From positions 1 to 20,648 of the forward strand of contig DJVH01000076.1 in assembly GCA_002440825.1 (NCBI GenBank): 20,648 nt of DNA. Reading direction: 5' to 3'. Below the pieces are notes generated by a model that worked only from the letters and a program-made list of their open reading frames with translations, was not told the DNA's origin and did not search any database. Below, one piece after another: positions 1 through 7,965 of the stretch; position 1 is the stretch's first letter, and the number at the start of each line of letters is the position of its first letter. This DNA is from Bacteriovoracaceae bacterium UBA6261. GTDB taxonomy: Bacteria > Bdellovibrionota > Bacteriovoracia > Bacteriovoracales > Bacteriovoracaceae. The position numbers and the translations under genes are program-made.

Positions 1-2
1 AT

Positions 3-164
3 TTAATATGGGGAATTGATGATGTATGTAAGTTTACCTCGTATGCCAAAGGAACAATCTACAACCTTGTAAGTCGTGGAGAAATTCCTTATCGCACGCG
101 AGGACGAAAGAAAAGACTAGTATTCATTCCAGACGAAATCATTTCATGGTTTAAAGGAGAATGA
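3..164 (+). CDS. Helix-turn-helix DNA-binding protein, excisionase-like (5' end outside window)
   Basis: The frame is open from base 3 and ends at the TGA at 162-164, giving about 53 C-terminal residues. They fit the small HTH_17/excisionase fold: a first helix (GIDDVCKFT), a recognition helix (SYAKGTIYNLVSRGEIP), a basic wing (RTRGRKKRLVF) and a final IPDEIISWFK helix. Proteins of this type bind DNA beside phage or island integrases and either direct excision or repress the element. The stop overlaps the first ATG of the integrase region, so the two genes are probably co-transcribed and translationally coupled. The N-terminus lies to the left of the window, so total length is unknown. The fold is seen by pattern; the excisionase role is inferred from position. 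Confidence 0.75.
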   Translation, partial: LIWGIDDVCKFTSYAKGTIYNLVSRGEIPYRTRGRKKRLVFIPDEIISWFKGE

Positions 165-169
165 ATATT

Positions 170-1426
170 ATGAGAAAAAAAGAATTTCGAAAACTTAAAG
201 GCACACCTGGAATTTATGTAAATCAAAACACAGGTTCTTACTATGCAGAAAAAAGAGTTAAAGGAACACTTTTTACAAAGTCCTTCACTACACTTTTTGA
301 AGCGAAGAAGTGGCGAGAAAATCTTGACGGAGTTGATGTTAATGATGCTAGTTTAATCAGTAATAGCTCTTACTCAACTTTAAAAACAGTTTGGGAAAGT
401 ATGCAAAAAACACACTTCCCGCTTCTGGCCACAAGTACAAAAGATATTTGGCGACGACGCTTTAAACTTTTAGAAGACCTTCAGCATTTACCAATGGATC
501 AAATTACACCTACCAGAATTTCTGAATGGGTAAAACATTGGGTTGCTTACTTCTCGACCGATGACTATCAAGGATGTGGACGAGGAAAAGCTGGCCGATG
601 TAATTTGAATAATGAGCTAAATATGTTTGTGACCATCTTTAATTGGTACAAACAAAGCGAAGAGTTTGAAAAAGAGGCCATGAGTTTAACTAATCCAGTG
701 AAAACCAAACATAAAAAGATGGGATTCATAAAGCCACTTCCAGATAAGCGTAAGCAAATTGATTTGGATTCAGCCTTTTTATTTTTTGATTTCTTAAGGC
801 CACTTTATAGAGACCTTGCGATGATGCAATTTTATACAGCAGGAAGAGTTGGCGAAGTTGCAGGCATTCAATGGAGTAATATTGATTTCAAAAATAAAAG
901 ACTCTTAATCAAAGACACTTGTGTTTGGGATACAGCTAATAAAATGTTTGTTGAGCTTAAAGGTTTTCCTAAAAACAGAGAACCTCGTCCCGTTTATATC
1001 ACTGATGAGATCATGGAAGTATTAAACCGCCGTTTAGCTTTTAGACTTCCACATAATGATTTTGTCTTTCATGTAGATGGTGAGCCATTAAACTATTGTA
1101 CGATCCAAATAAACTATCGAGCGGCCCAAAGAAAAAGTGGCGTGCCTTATACGGGCACACATATTCTTCGTCACGGTATGGCCAAACTCGCTCGCAAGGT
1201 TGGTGGTGGTTTAGACGCGGTATTAGCGATGACCGGTCATAAGGACTTGAAGCTTGCTGATCATTACTCAAAATCAAATGAGGATGATCAAAAAGAGTTT
1301 TCAGAAAAGATCATGAAGCATATTCGTGAGCAGAAATTTAAAGATAATAATGCTCCAGATAACGCTTCAAACGATTTATCCAATGTCTTAAACCTCTTTG
1401 GGAATAAGACTGGAACAAGTCGCTAG
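170..1426 (+). CDS. Tyrosine recombinase / integrase of an integrated element
   Basis: This is a site-specific DNA recombinase of the phage-integrase family. Counting from the ATG at 170 (418 aa), the catalytic set is visible: Arg226 in YTAGRVGEVAG, His331 and Arg334 in THILRHG, His357 in MTGHKD and the nucleophile Tyr366 in ADHYSK. The N-terminal 50 residues (GIYVNQNTGSYYAEKRVKG) resemble an arm-binding domain, and residues of about 70-170 the SAM-like core-binding domain. An ATG at 161 is also in frame, but the AAAGGAGA at 153-160 abuts it directly, while it lies a normal 9-10 bases before 170, so I choose 170. About 50 residues follow the nucleophile, an Asn/Asp-rich tail. The gene is AT-richer than mutM next door, consistent with acquisition by transfer. 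Confidence 0.93.
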   Translation: MRKKEFRKLKGTPGIYVNQNTGSYYAEKRVKGTLFTKSFTTLFEAKKWRENLDGVDVNDASLISNSSYSTLKTVWESMQKTHFPLLATSTKDIWRRRFKLLEDLQHLPMDQITPTRISEWVKHWVAYFSTDDYQGCGRGKAGRCNLNNELNMFVTIFNWYKQSEEFEKEAMSLTNPVKTKHKKMGFIKPLPDKRKQIDLDSAFLFFDFLRPLYRDLAMMQFYTAGRVGEVAGIQWSNIDFKNKRLLIKDTCVWDTANKMFVELKGFPKNREPRPVYITDEIMEVLNRRLAFRLPHNDFVFHVDGEPLNYCTIQINYRAAQRKSGVPYTGTHILRHGMAKLARKVGGGLDAVLAMTGHKDLKLADHYSKSNEDDQKEFSEKIMKHIREQKFKDNNAPDNASNDLSNVLNLFGNKTGTSR

Positions 1427-1440
1427 ATTTTGATATTTTA

Positions 1441-1470
1441 GTCGGAAATGCAGTCGGAAAAAGTCGGAAA
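1441..1470 (+). repeat. Three direct GTCGGAAA repeats after the integrase
   Basis: GTCGGAAA occurs at 1441-1448, 1453-1460 and 1463-1470, at 12- and 10-base spacing, starting 15 bases after the integrase stop. Short helically phased repeats next to an integrase gene are the usual form of arm-type or accessory-protein binding sites near an attachment site. This role is inferred from position only. The last copy is also the left arm of the hairpin that follows. Confidence 0.6.
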
Positions 1471-1506
1471 ACTTAAAATTCCACTTCTCCGACTCTTTCT
1501 TTTTAG
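1462..1506 (+). terminator. Possible terminator at the end of the integrase unit
   Basis: AGTCGGA (1462-1468) is complementary to TCCGACT (1488-1494) around a 19-base loop, and is followed by the T-rich run TCTTTCTTTTT up to about 1505. The stem is short and the loop long, so it is a weak terminator. It lies just before mutM, where the integrase transcript would be expected to end. Confidence 0.4.
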
Positions 1507-1520
1507 AGAGTTAACTAACC

Positions 1521-2336
1521 ATGCCCGAACTACCCGAAGTCGAAACCATCAAAAACCAACTCTCCCCGTTCTTGCCATTCAAGATCGACGAATCTCATTT
1601 CTCAAAACTCACCTCGCGAATGGTGAAGAAAAAAGACTTTGACCTCACCGGAAAAACCATCACCAAAATCCGCCGCCACGGCAAATGGCTTATTTTTGAA
1701 CTTGCCCCTACAGGATTTATTCTTTCTCACCTGGGTATGTCAGGACGTTGGCAGACAAGCCACGAAGCTTTACACGACAAACATGGGCACATCGAACTCA
1801 TCGATCACAGCAAAAAGAAAAATGGCTTTCTCACCTACGTCGATCCCCGACGCTTTGGTCACTTCTATGCTTTATCCGACGAGCACTTTCATGAAAAAGA
1901 AAAAACCTTAGGCCCCGATGTCAGCTCGCCTGACTTTGATGAAAACATCATTGCAGAATCCTTTTTCAAATCGCCACACAAAACTCTCAAACCCTTTCTT
2001 CTAGACCAGAAAGCTTTTCCGGGCGTCGGCAATTATATGGCCAGTGAAATCTGTGCGCGCGCAGGAATTCTTCCCACAAGATTAACTGGAGATGTCACAG
2101 CTGAAGAAATCCATAAGATTAAAAGCGCCATCGACATCGTCGTCAGCGGAGCTGTGAAAACATCCGGCACAACTTTCAGCGGTGGCTACCGCGATGCCAA
2201 TGGAGAAAAGGGTCTGGGCGTTCAACACCTGGTCGTTTTCCACCAGCAAATCTGCCAGATGTGCAAGAAAACTCCTGTCACAAAAATAACTCTCGGTGGA
2301 CGGGGCACATTCTTCTGTTCTCATTGCCAGAAATAA
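1521..2336 (+). CDS. mutM: Formamidopyrimidine-DNA glycosylase (Fpg/MutM)
   Basis: This bifunctional base-excision repair enzyme removes 8-oxoguanine and ring-opened purines and nicks the abasic site by beta/delta elimination. It has 271 aa, the usual length for Fpg. The mature N-terminus PELPEVE provides the Pro nucleophile and the catalytic Glu. RRHGKW carries the conserved Lys55, LGMSG and DPRRFG carry the void-filling residues, and the helix-two-turn-helix includes FPGVGNYMASE with Asn171. The C-terminal zinc finger is C245-x2-C248-x17-C266-x2-C269, with the conserved GRGT before its second half. No strong Shine-Dalgarno sequence is visible before the ATG. It is the first gene with ordinary chromosomal base composition after the element edge. 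The kinase gene starts 21 bases downstream on the same strand. Confidence 0.97.
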   Translation: MPELPEVETIKNQLSPFLPFKIDESHFSKLTSRMVKKKDFDLTGKTITKIRRHGKWLIFELAPTGFILSHLGMSGRWQTSHEALHDKHGHIELIDHSKKKNGFLTYVDPRRFGHFYALSDEHFHEKEKTLGPDVSSPDFDENIIAESFFKSPHKTLKPFLLDQKAFPGVGNYMASEICARAGILPTRLTGDVTAEEIHKIKSAIDIVVSGAVKTSGTTFSGGYRDANGEKGLGVQHLVVFHQQICQMCKKTPVTKITLGGRGTFFCSHCQK

Positions 2337-2357
2337 AATTTTCATTATTATTTATCT

Positions 2358-3692
2358 ATGCCAAACAGAAACAAATTTTTTCGTATTCCTGCCGGAGTCA
2401 CAGCTTTTTATGATTCATTCGCGCGAAGGATTTCCCGCGATGAAACAAATAAGGAATCGTTTCTCATCCGGCTCAGAGCGATGCTCATGCTTTGGACCAG
2501 CACGACCCTCGTTATGTGGGCCTACGTTTTCTACTGTTTCTTTGCCTTTGGCCTCAACTACCCCGTTCCCTGGGGCGGACTTGTTTTCACCCTCATTCAT
2601 TGCACAGTCCCTGTTGTTTTTTATTACACTCAATCTTTTCCACTGGCAGGAGTCGTTCTCTCATTGTCCGGTCTTTGTTTTCAGACATTATTTTGCCTTT
2701 ACACAGGCGGAGTTTACTCTCCAGCGGCCATCTGGCTGACGTTTCATCCGGTCATTCTCGGTTTTTTCGGCAGCACTACTCTTATCGTTTTACAGGTCAT
2801 CCTGAATTTTCTGATCGTCGTGGGCCTGTACCTGGCCGGTCAATTGGGTCTTCTTCCGGCCGACATTCTTCCTCACGGCTTTCGCGATTCAATGATCATT
2901 TCCTGTTATGTCCTTCTCGATATTCTCATCGCGTGCTTTACTGTCGCCGCGATCAGAATGAATAAAGAAAAAACCCGCGAGCTCAACCGCTCCCGTGAAT
3001 TGACGGAAAATCTTCTCCGCATTCTTTGCCACGATATCAACAATCCACTGCTGATTATTAAAAACTCCAGCAAGCACCTGACTCCTGAAGCGCTGACGGC
3101 CAATCCCAAGCATGCTGAGAGAATCAAGCGTGCCTGTGAGGACATCGAAGAACTCACCCGTTCTGTCGGATCATGGATGGCCTACAAAGACGGCAAACTG
3201 ACTCTTCAGTCAACCAACGTCAGTGTCGGTGAGATTATTGAGCACATTCACTTCTCCTTTGAAGACAGACTCAAAGAAAAAAACCTCGCTCTCATCTGCA
3301 AGGCTCAGAATGAAAATCTTTACATCAGTGGAGACAAAACGGCGGTCTGCTATCAGCTCTTCAGCAACATCATTTCCAATGCGATCAAATTTTCTTTTGA
3401 AAATTCTGCTGTAGAACTTTCATTTGAAGAAAACGGAAGAAATATCATCGCTAAAATTACGGACAATGGCGTGGGCATTCAGCCTGAACTCATCAACCGC
3501 GTTTTCTCACCGTATGCACGCACAACAATGAAAGGGACAAACGATGAGCGCGGAACAGGCTTTGGTCTTCCCATTGTTGCTGCTTTAATTGAAAAAATGA
3601 ACGGCAGAATCAGCATCGCGAACAGAGCACAGTTGAGTCCTGAAGAACAAGGAACGATTGTGACGATTGTTTTGCCGAAGGCCAACGGCTAG
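2358..3692 (+). CDS. Membrane sensor histidine kinase (orphan)
   Basis: The N-terminal half (about residues 41-200) has roughly six hydrophobic helices with very short loops. A short linker leads into a complete kinase core. The phospho-acceptor is His225 in LCHDINNP, the N box has Asn341 (SNIISNAIKF), the G1 box is DNGVG (369-373), the F box is around Phe383, and the G2 box is GTGFG (399-403). It should autophosphorylate in response to a membrane or intramembrane signal, since there is no large periplasmic sensor domain. There is no response regulator gene in the window, so its partner is elsewhere. It starts 21 bases after mutM without a clear ribosome site, so read-through from mutM is possible. 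Its stop shares a CTAG with the stop of the convergent barrel gene. Confidence 0.93.
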   Translation: MPNRNKFFRIPAGVTAFYDSFARRISRDETNKESFLIRLRAMLMLWTSTTLVMWAYVFYCFFAFGLNYPVPWGGLVFTLIHCTVPVVFYYTQSFPLAGVVLSLSGLCFQTLFCLYTGGVYSPAAIWLTFHPVILGFFGSTTLIVLQVILNFLIVVGLYLAGQLGLLPADILPHGFRDSMIISCYVLLDILIACFTVAAIRMNKEKTRELNRSRELTENLLRILCHDINNPLLIIKNSSKHLTPEALTANPKHAERIKRACEDIEELTRSVGSWMAYKDGKLTLQSTNVSVGEIIEHIHFSFEDRLKEKNLALICKAQNENLYISGDKTAVCYQLFSNIISNAIKFSFENSAVELSFEENGRNIIAKITDNGVGIQPELINRVFSPYARTTMKGTNDERGTGFGLPIVAALIEKMNGRISIANRAQLSPEEQGTIVTIVLPKANG

Positions 3693-5029
3693 AAAAAGAA
3701 TCCGATTGAAGAATACAACATGTCGTTGGCGCGGTAATAACTCCAGTAAGACACATCCTGAGGCGCTTTCAGAATCTCAAGTCCAAGCGCAAAGATCATT
3801 TTATTGTTGTAATTGTAACGAATTTCACTGTTGATGATGTTATCGAAACGTTCGAGATCGTATTTCAAATCCAGAAGAACGTTAAAGGATTCAGTGAATT
3901 TCACAAGAACACTCCCACCAACGGCCCTTTTCCATTTAATCGAATCACTGAAAAAATCGTCGTTCCCACGAGTGGATTTTGTGAGAAGGTGAATATAGTT
4001 TAACGAAAGCGCATAGTAAGTGCGGTCGAGATTTGTTGAAAAATGCGAATACGCTTCTTTTTCATAGCGCGGATTGATGGTGAAATAATCTGACTTGAAA
4101 GTTTTGCGAGCATTGGAAATATCCACCGGAAAATCTTTTCCCAATTTGGCATTGGGATCAACATAGGAAAGTCCGCCGCGAGCTTTGACATCGCCGAAGG
4201 CCTGATAAACCTGAATGCCGTAATACGCGTGATGGTTCACCGTCGGATCGGCATCAACCACAACTTTTCCGAGAGTATTGTCGTAATAAGCACCGGCGTT
4301 CACGCGAAGCCTGTTTTCTGGTTTATAAACAGCAAAGGCCGAGATCCCCCCCTCAGGAGACCATCTGTAACGAATGTTTCCACCGAGAGATTTATTAAAA
4401 ACAATTTTTGAAATTTTATACTGAGGTTTGTTGTAATAAATCGGCACCTCAAGACCACTGACTACAGTCTTCTTAGGAGGCAATCTCACCCAGTCACTTT
4501 TACTTTGAACTTCGCCATTTTTAAAATCGATTTCGGGATTGAGCGAAGGGATAAACAAATAAGACAAAAGAAAATCAAATTCCCAGTTTGCTGTCTCTTT
4601 TTTTAAAAGAATTCCGGTCACACCCTCTTCTTCCGTCGAAAGAAGCGTAAAGGCCTGGTTGCCGTTCAGATAGCCCAAGCTCCAGTATTTCTCATTGACG
4701 TTCCAGTCGAGAATCTTGCGGCCTATATAAAGCTGGTAGGAATCCCCTTTATAGCGGGCGTAGGCTTCCTGAATCGAGTAGTTTACAGCGTTGTTGTCCT
4801 GAAAATAGAGCTTTAAATCCCCCATGCCGAAGGCATCGAGTCTTTGCTCCGCCTTTACGGGTTCACTTTCGTAGCTGAAGTTAATCACGTCCCCCGACGA
4901 GCTCCTGTAGGCCGGACGGTTCAGACGATAGATCTTCTCATAGGAGACGGCTCCTTCATAAGCCTGCGCAGTTATGAAAAGATTGGCCAGAAACAAGAGA
5001 GTATGTAAAAAATACCTGTTAAAAAACAA
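3689..5029 (-). CDS. Probable outer-membrane beta-barrel protein, function unknown
   Basis: I do not recognise the family. The body is rich in alternating aromatic/polar strands (for example YQLYIGRKILDWNVNEKYW and NIRYRWSPEGGISAFAVY), and the chain ends YSSIGFFF, a terminal Phe typical of proteins inserted by the BAM machinery. The reading frame is open up to 5161, but I prefer the TTG at 5029 (446 aa). GGAG lies 6 bases upstream of it, and translation from there begins directly with a signal peptide (FFNRYFLHTLLFLANLFITAQA, cleaved before YEG). Starting at 5161 would put about 44 non-signal-like residues first and leave only 29 bases to the divergent gene. A porin, transporter or structural barrel are all possible. 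Confidence 0.8.
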   Translation of the reverse strand: MFFNRYFLHTLLFLANLFITAQAYEGAVSYEKIYRLNRPAYRSSSGDVINFSYESEPVKAEQRLDAFGMGDLKLYFQDNNAVNYSIQEAYARYKGDSYQLYIGRKILDWNVNEKYWSLGYLNGNQAFTLLSTEEEGVTGILLKKETANWEFDFLLSYLFIPSLNPEIDFKNGEVQSKSDWVRLPPKKTVVSGLEVPIYYNKPQYKISKIVFNKSLGGNIRYRWSPEGGISAFAVYKPENRLRVNAGAYYDNTLGKVVVDADPTVNHHAYYGIQVYQAFGDVKARGGLSYVDPNAKLGKDFPVDISNARKTFKSDYFTINPRYEKEAYSHFSTNLDRTYYALSLNYIHLLTKSTRGNDDFFSDSIKWKRAVGGSVLVKFTESFNVLLDLKYDLERFDNIINSEIRYNYNNKMIFALGLEILKAPQDVSYWSYYRANDMLYSSIGFFF

Positions 5030-5190
5030 GGTCAGCTCCAAAGCTTTTTCATTGGAAAAATGGTCCATTAATTTAAAGGACCAAAGGGTACTGGATTGCA
5101 CGTCATTATGAAAGATGCACCCTGTAAAATAGAAAGAGTTGGGCACATGGAGCTTGGACATAATCCAAACTGCCCTTAAACTTTTAGAAT
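5030..5190. promoter_or_regulatory. Divergent promoter region between barrel and EF-hand lipoprotein genes
   Basis: This 160-base gap should hold both promoters. On the plus strand TTGGAC (5154-5159) and TAAACT (5177-5182) are separated by 17 bases, which would place the transcript start at about 5189-5190, next to the ATG at 5191. No ribosome-binding sequence precedes that ATG, so the message may be leaderless. On the minus strand CATAAT (complement of 5105-5110) is a possible -10 box for the barrel gene without a convincing -35. These are visual matches only. Confidence 0.35.
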
Positions 5191-7503
5191 ATGAATAAAT
5201 TGACTCAAACGCTGAACTGCTTGCTTCTCTCTGCCGTGCTCGCCCTTACGAGCTGCGGATACGTTTCAGACAAGCCGCTCGCCAATCAGGAAGTTTACAA
5301 GTCAGACCAATTGCAGACTTGTAAAATCGACGCTACGAAATTAGGTGAAATCTTCAAGGCGGATCAGAAAGAACAAATAAAATGTCTTCAGGAAAATTTC
5401 ATCCAGTTCACTAAATATGTCCGCGCTAAAAACCCCGGATCAGTGACTGAAAGTGAAATCAATCAGTTCGTAAAAAAGTTTTTTGAAGGTCAGAGCGATT
5501 CTATTGTTAAAGGTCTGAGCCTTATTTTTCAATTGAACATGCTTCTTTTAAGAGATGAAGCTGACCGTATTTCAAGAACAAATATTTCCCCTCTTTTTGA
5601 ACTTCTGGTTCACGTCAACCAGGAAGCTATCGAGATCACTTCCGTTTTAAAGGAAATGGACGAAGAAAAAAACCAGGGGCGTTTCTGGGAGCTTCGCGAA
5701 CGTTTTAACAATGCCGTTAACCGCTTCACTGATTTCACCCTTAAGCTGATTGCCAAATCGCCGGATATTCAACAGAAACTCAACATCAAGACATTCATCC
5801 TCGACGCCAGCAAAAAACTCGGCAACAAAGAAATTGATGCTGATACAATCGATTCTATCATCTTCTTAAAACGCGTTCTCGTGGCAGGAGATAAAGAAAT
5901 CATCACTTCCGATGAGCTTGAGGCGATCATTAAGAAATTGCCGTCAATTCTCTCGCTTTCTTTTGATCTTTACTATGTCAAAGGAACGAACTTCGCCAAT
6001 GACAATGATCACATGCGCTTTTATTACAAAAATCTGAATGAGCTTTATAAAGTTATTGAGTTCAATCAGAAAGATTTCGAGCTGGTCAGTATAGATCAGA
6101 TGCTCAAACTGGCGCAGGAATTTGTAAAAGATAAGACAATGGACGTTCGAAAGTTCAAGCCAAGTATTGTTGCAATCAAAACGCGCATGATTGGCGGCCC
6201 GAAAGAAATATTTACGCTGAAAGATCTTCGCAACATCATGGACATCGTGAAAGATGGTGTTGAAAGAAATTACTTTAACAACGTGACATACAATTATTTA
6301 AAGGGAGCACTTGAAGCCAATAAAGAAATTTTCTCATTGCCTCAATTAAATGCTGCCGAATACGATATTTTCTCTAAAACAAGAATTGCTGAACTCCATA
6401 AAGATTTCCAGGACGTTGCAGTCAACATCCGTTACTTCCGCGACAGCAAAGTGCTTATCCCTACTTACGGCAATGAAATCGTCAGAAATAAAAAAGGATT
6501 TATTGAAGCGACTCTTTTAAAGTGGGGCGCTAATAAACTCCTCAAAGGCTACGGTCACAAAAATTCTCAGGGACAAATGCAGGTTACGATGGAAGAGTTC
6601 CAGACTTTCCTGTTTGATATGAAACCGATTCTGGAAGAATTCCAGTTGTGGTCTCCGAATCCGGAAACTTTTGCAAGAAATGCTATTCTTCTGGCGGATC
6701 TTTTCCAGAACAAATCAAACGGTGATTTAGAAGTCAACGAAACAGAGGCCATTGAATACATTCAAATGATTCTTTCCGCTGTTCAGATTACAGATAAATT
6801 CAGCGATGATCTTTCTTCAATGTGCGATCCGGGAATCAATAAACAAGAACCGGTTTTTGCAGTTGAATGCTATAACCAGCATTTTTTCGACAGCGTTTTA
6901 AACCGTTTGAACTATAAAAAGTATTTCCCACGTTTAAATACTTATGTGGCAAACACTCCGCGGGTTGAAGTTGATGAATACTTAAAAGGGGTCGAAGGCT
7001 TCGCACGGGATATCAACGATCCGAAACTTCCGATCAACAACCGCGATAATATTCTTATCCTCGGCGCTCTTCTCAATATTGAATCGACTTTTATTCGTTT
7101 CGATACGAACAGAGACAACGTCATTGATTACAAAGAACTTGTTGAAGCTTTCAAAGTTTACAAGCCGTCTATAATCACGCTGGCAAAATTAAAACCAAAC
7201 GAAGAACAATACGCTCTTTCTATTTTCCTTTTCATGGTTTCCAAAATGGCGATTCCTGAGACAGGGACATGGATGCAAAGTGCAGCGTTTTTCTCTTACC
7301 ACAAATGCGTATCATGGGATCTGTGCCGCAATACCATGATGGATCCGATTGTCGCGAAACGACTCAATGTCGGTAAACTTCTCTACTATATGGTCAACCA
7401 GAATACGGTTGCCCCTGCAAATGGGCGTGGTAAAGGTAAAAACCTGCTATCACGAGTGAGTGAGTTATTACACCCTTCTGAACAAGAGCAGGAATCGAAC
7501 TAA
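5191..7503 (+). CDS. Large lipoprotein with EF-hand-like repeats
   Basis: The signal peptide ends in the lipobox L19-T-S-C22, so the 770-aa chain is probably lipid-anchored in the envelope. Residues 638-649 are a near-canonical EF-hand calcium loop (DTNRDNVIDYKE, with the 12th-position Glu) followed by an amphipathic helix. A second, degenerate loop is at 506-517 (QNKSNGDLEVNE) and a weaker one at about 456-470 (SQGQMQVTMEE). Upstream, a recurring unit with the pattern x-K-E-I-x-(T/S/A)-x-x-x-L/I appears at 212-224, 234-247, 337-350 and 377-390 (NKEIDADTID, DKEIITSDEL, PKEIFTLKDL, NKEIFSLPQL). These look like EF-hand halves that have lost their metal ligands. The remainder is mostly helical. 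It is divergent from the barrel gene, and its last 110 bases are antisense to the Nudix gene. Calcium-dependent or purely structural roles are both possible; I do not recognise a named family. Confidence 0.88.
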   Translation: MNKLTQTLNCLLLSAVLALTSCGYVSDKPLANQEVYKSDQLQTCKIDATKLGEIFKADQKEQIKCLQENFIQFTKYVRAKNPGSVTESEINQFVKKFFEGQSDSIVKGLSLIFQLNMLLLRDEADRISRTNISPLFELLVHVNQEAIEITSVLKEMDEEKNQGRFWELRERFNNAVNRFTDFTLKLIAKSPDIQQKLNIKTFILDASKKLGNKEIDADTIDSIIFLKRVLVAGDKEIITSDELEAIIKKLPSILSLSFDLYYVKGTNFANDNDHMRFYYKNLNELYKVIEFNQKDFELVSIDQMLKLAQEFVKDKTMDVRKFKPSIVAIKTRMIGGPKEIFTLKDLRNIMDIVKDGVERNYFNNVTYNYLKGALEANKEIFSLPQLNAAEYDIFSKTRIAELHKDFQDVAVNIRYFRDSKVLIPTYGNEIVRNKKGFIEATLLKWGANKLLKGYGHKNSQGQMQVTMEEFQTFLFDMKPILEEFQLWSPNPETFARNAILLADLFQNKSNGDLEVNETEAIEYIQMILSAVQITDKFSDDLSSMCDPGINKQEPVFAVECYNQHFFDSVLNRLNYKKYFPRLNTYVANTPRVEVDEYLKGVEGFARDINDPKLPINNRDNILILGALLNIESTFIRFDTNRDNVIDYKELVEAFKVYKPSIITLAKLKPNEEQYALSIFLFMVSKMAIPETGTWMQSAAFFSYHKCVSWDLCRNTMMDPIVAKRLNVGKLLYYMVNQNTVAPANGRGKGKNLLSRVSELLHPSEQEQESN

Positions 7504-7951
7504 GATCTTCTAGTATAACCTCGATCTCTTCAAACGGGTCGAGGTTTTGTTCTTTCGTCTTCACTGCATCCAGCGCAAGATATGTTTCGGTCGAATTGGT
7601 CATAAAAGCAGGATTCACGTCCACTTTGCCCAGAGAAATCCAGTTGTCTGAAGTATAACCCGTTTCTTCTTCCAGCTCTCTTTTGGCCCCTATCAACATA
7701 TCTTCAGAGTGATTGACGGCCCCCCCGGGAATTTCAATGGTGTAATTGTTTGTGCCGTGACGGAATTGTTTGATGAGAACGATTTTTTTCTCAGGTGTCA
7801 CCGCGATGATATTCACCCAATTAGAACATTGAATGATATCAAACTCTCCGGTCTGTTGAGTTGTCGGCGATTTTCTTTTGACTTGTTTATAGCGAAACAC
7901 ATGGGCCTTAAGAATGACTTTCTCTTCGGTTGTTTCCCAGATCTGGTCCAT
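7394..7951 (-). CDS. Nudix hydrolase, ADP-ribose pyrophosphatase-like
   Basis: A complete Nudix box G-x5-E-x7-RE-L-x-EE-x-G-Y runs from Gly77 to Tyr99 (GGAVNHSEDM then GAKRELEEETGY), which binds Mg2+ and hydrolyses a nucleoside diphosphate linked to another moiety. The preceding VLIKQFRHG and EIPGG and the late THSLVIAGFYLY resemble the ADP-sugar pyrophosphatase (NudF-type) branch; the substrate is inferred. The length is 185 aa, with start ATG and GGAG 5 bases before it. It is the last gene of the yajQ unit, 14 bases after its neighbour. The final 36 or so codons lie antisense to the end of the EF-hand lipoprotein gene. That segment contains the recognisable end of the Nudix fold, so the overlap is not an artefact of a lost stop. 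Confidence 0.92.
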   Translation of the reverse strand: MDQIWETTEEKVILKAHVFRYKQVKRKSPTTQQTGEFDIIQCSNWVNIIAVTPEKKIVLIKQFRHGTNNYTIEIPGGAVNHSEDMLIGAKRELEEETGYTSDNWISLGKVDVNPAFMTNSTETYLALDAVKTKEQNLDPFEEIEVILEDLSSIPALVQKGVITHSLVIAGFYLYHAHLQGQPYSG

Positions 7952-7965
7952 GCTGACTCCGCTGT

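Noticed and set aside
1441..1470. Possible CRISPR-like array
   Set aside because: Repeats are only 8 bases with 2-4 base spacers and there are no cas genes.
1481..1490. Minus-strand GGAGAAGTGG, like the 5' end of a serine tRNA, which would make an attachment site
   Set aside because: The match stops after ten bases; no D-arm, anticodon arm or T-arm follows.
2296..2965. Additional plus-strand frames over the mutM/kinase junction
   Set aside because: They are out of frame with recognised kinase helices, Ser/Phe/His-rich and without motifs.
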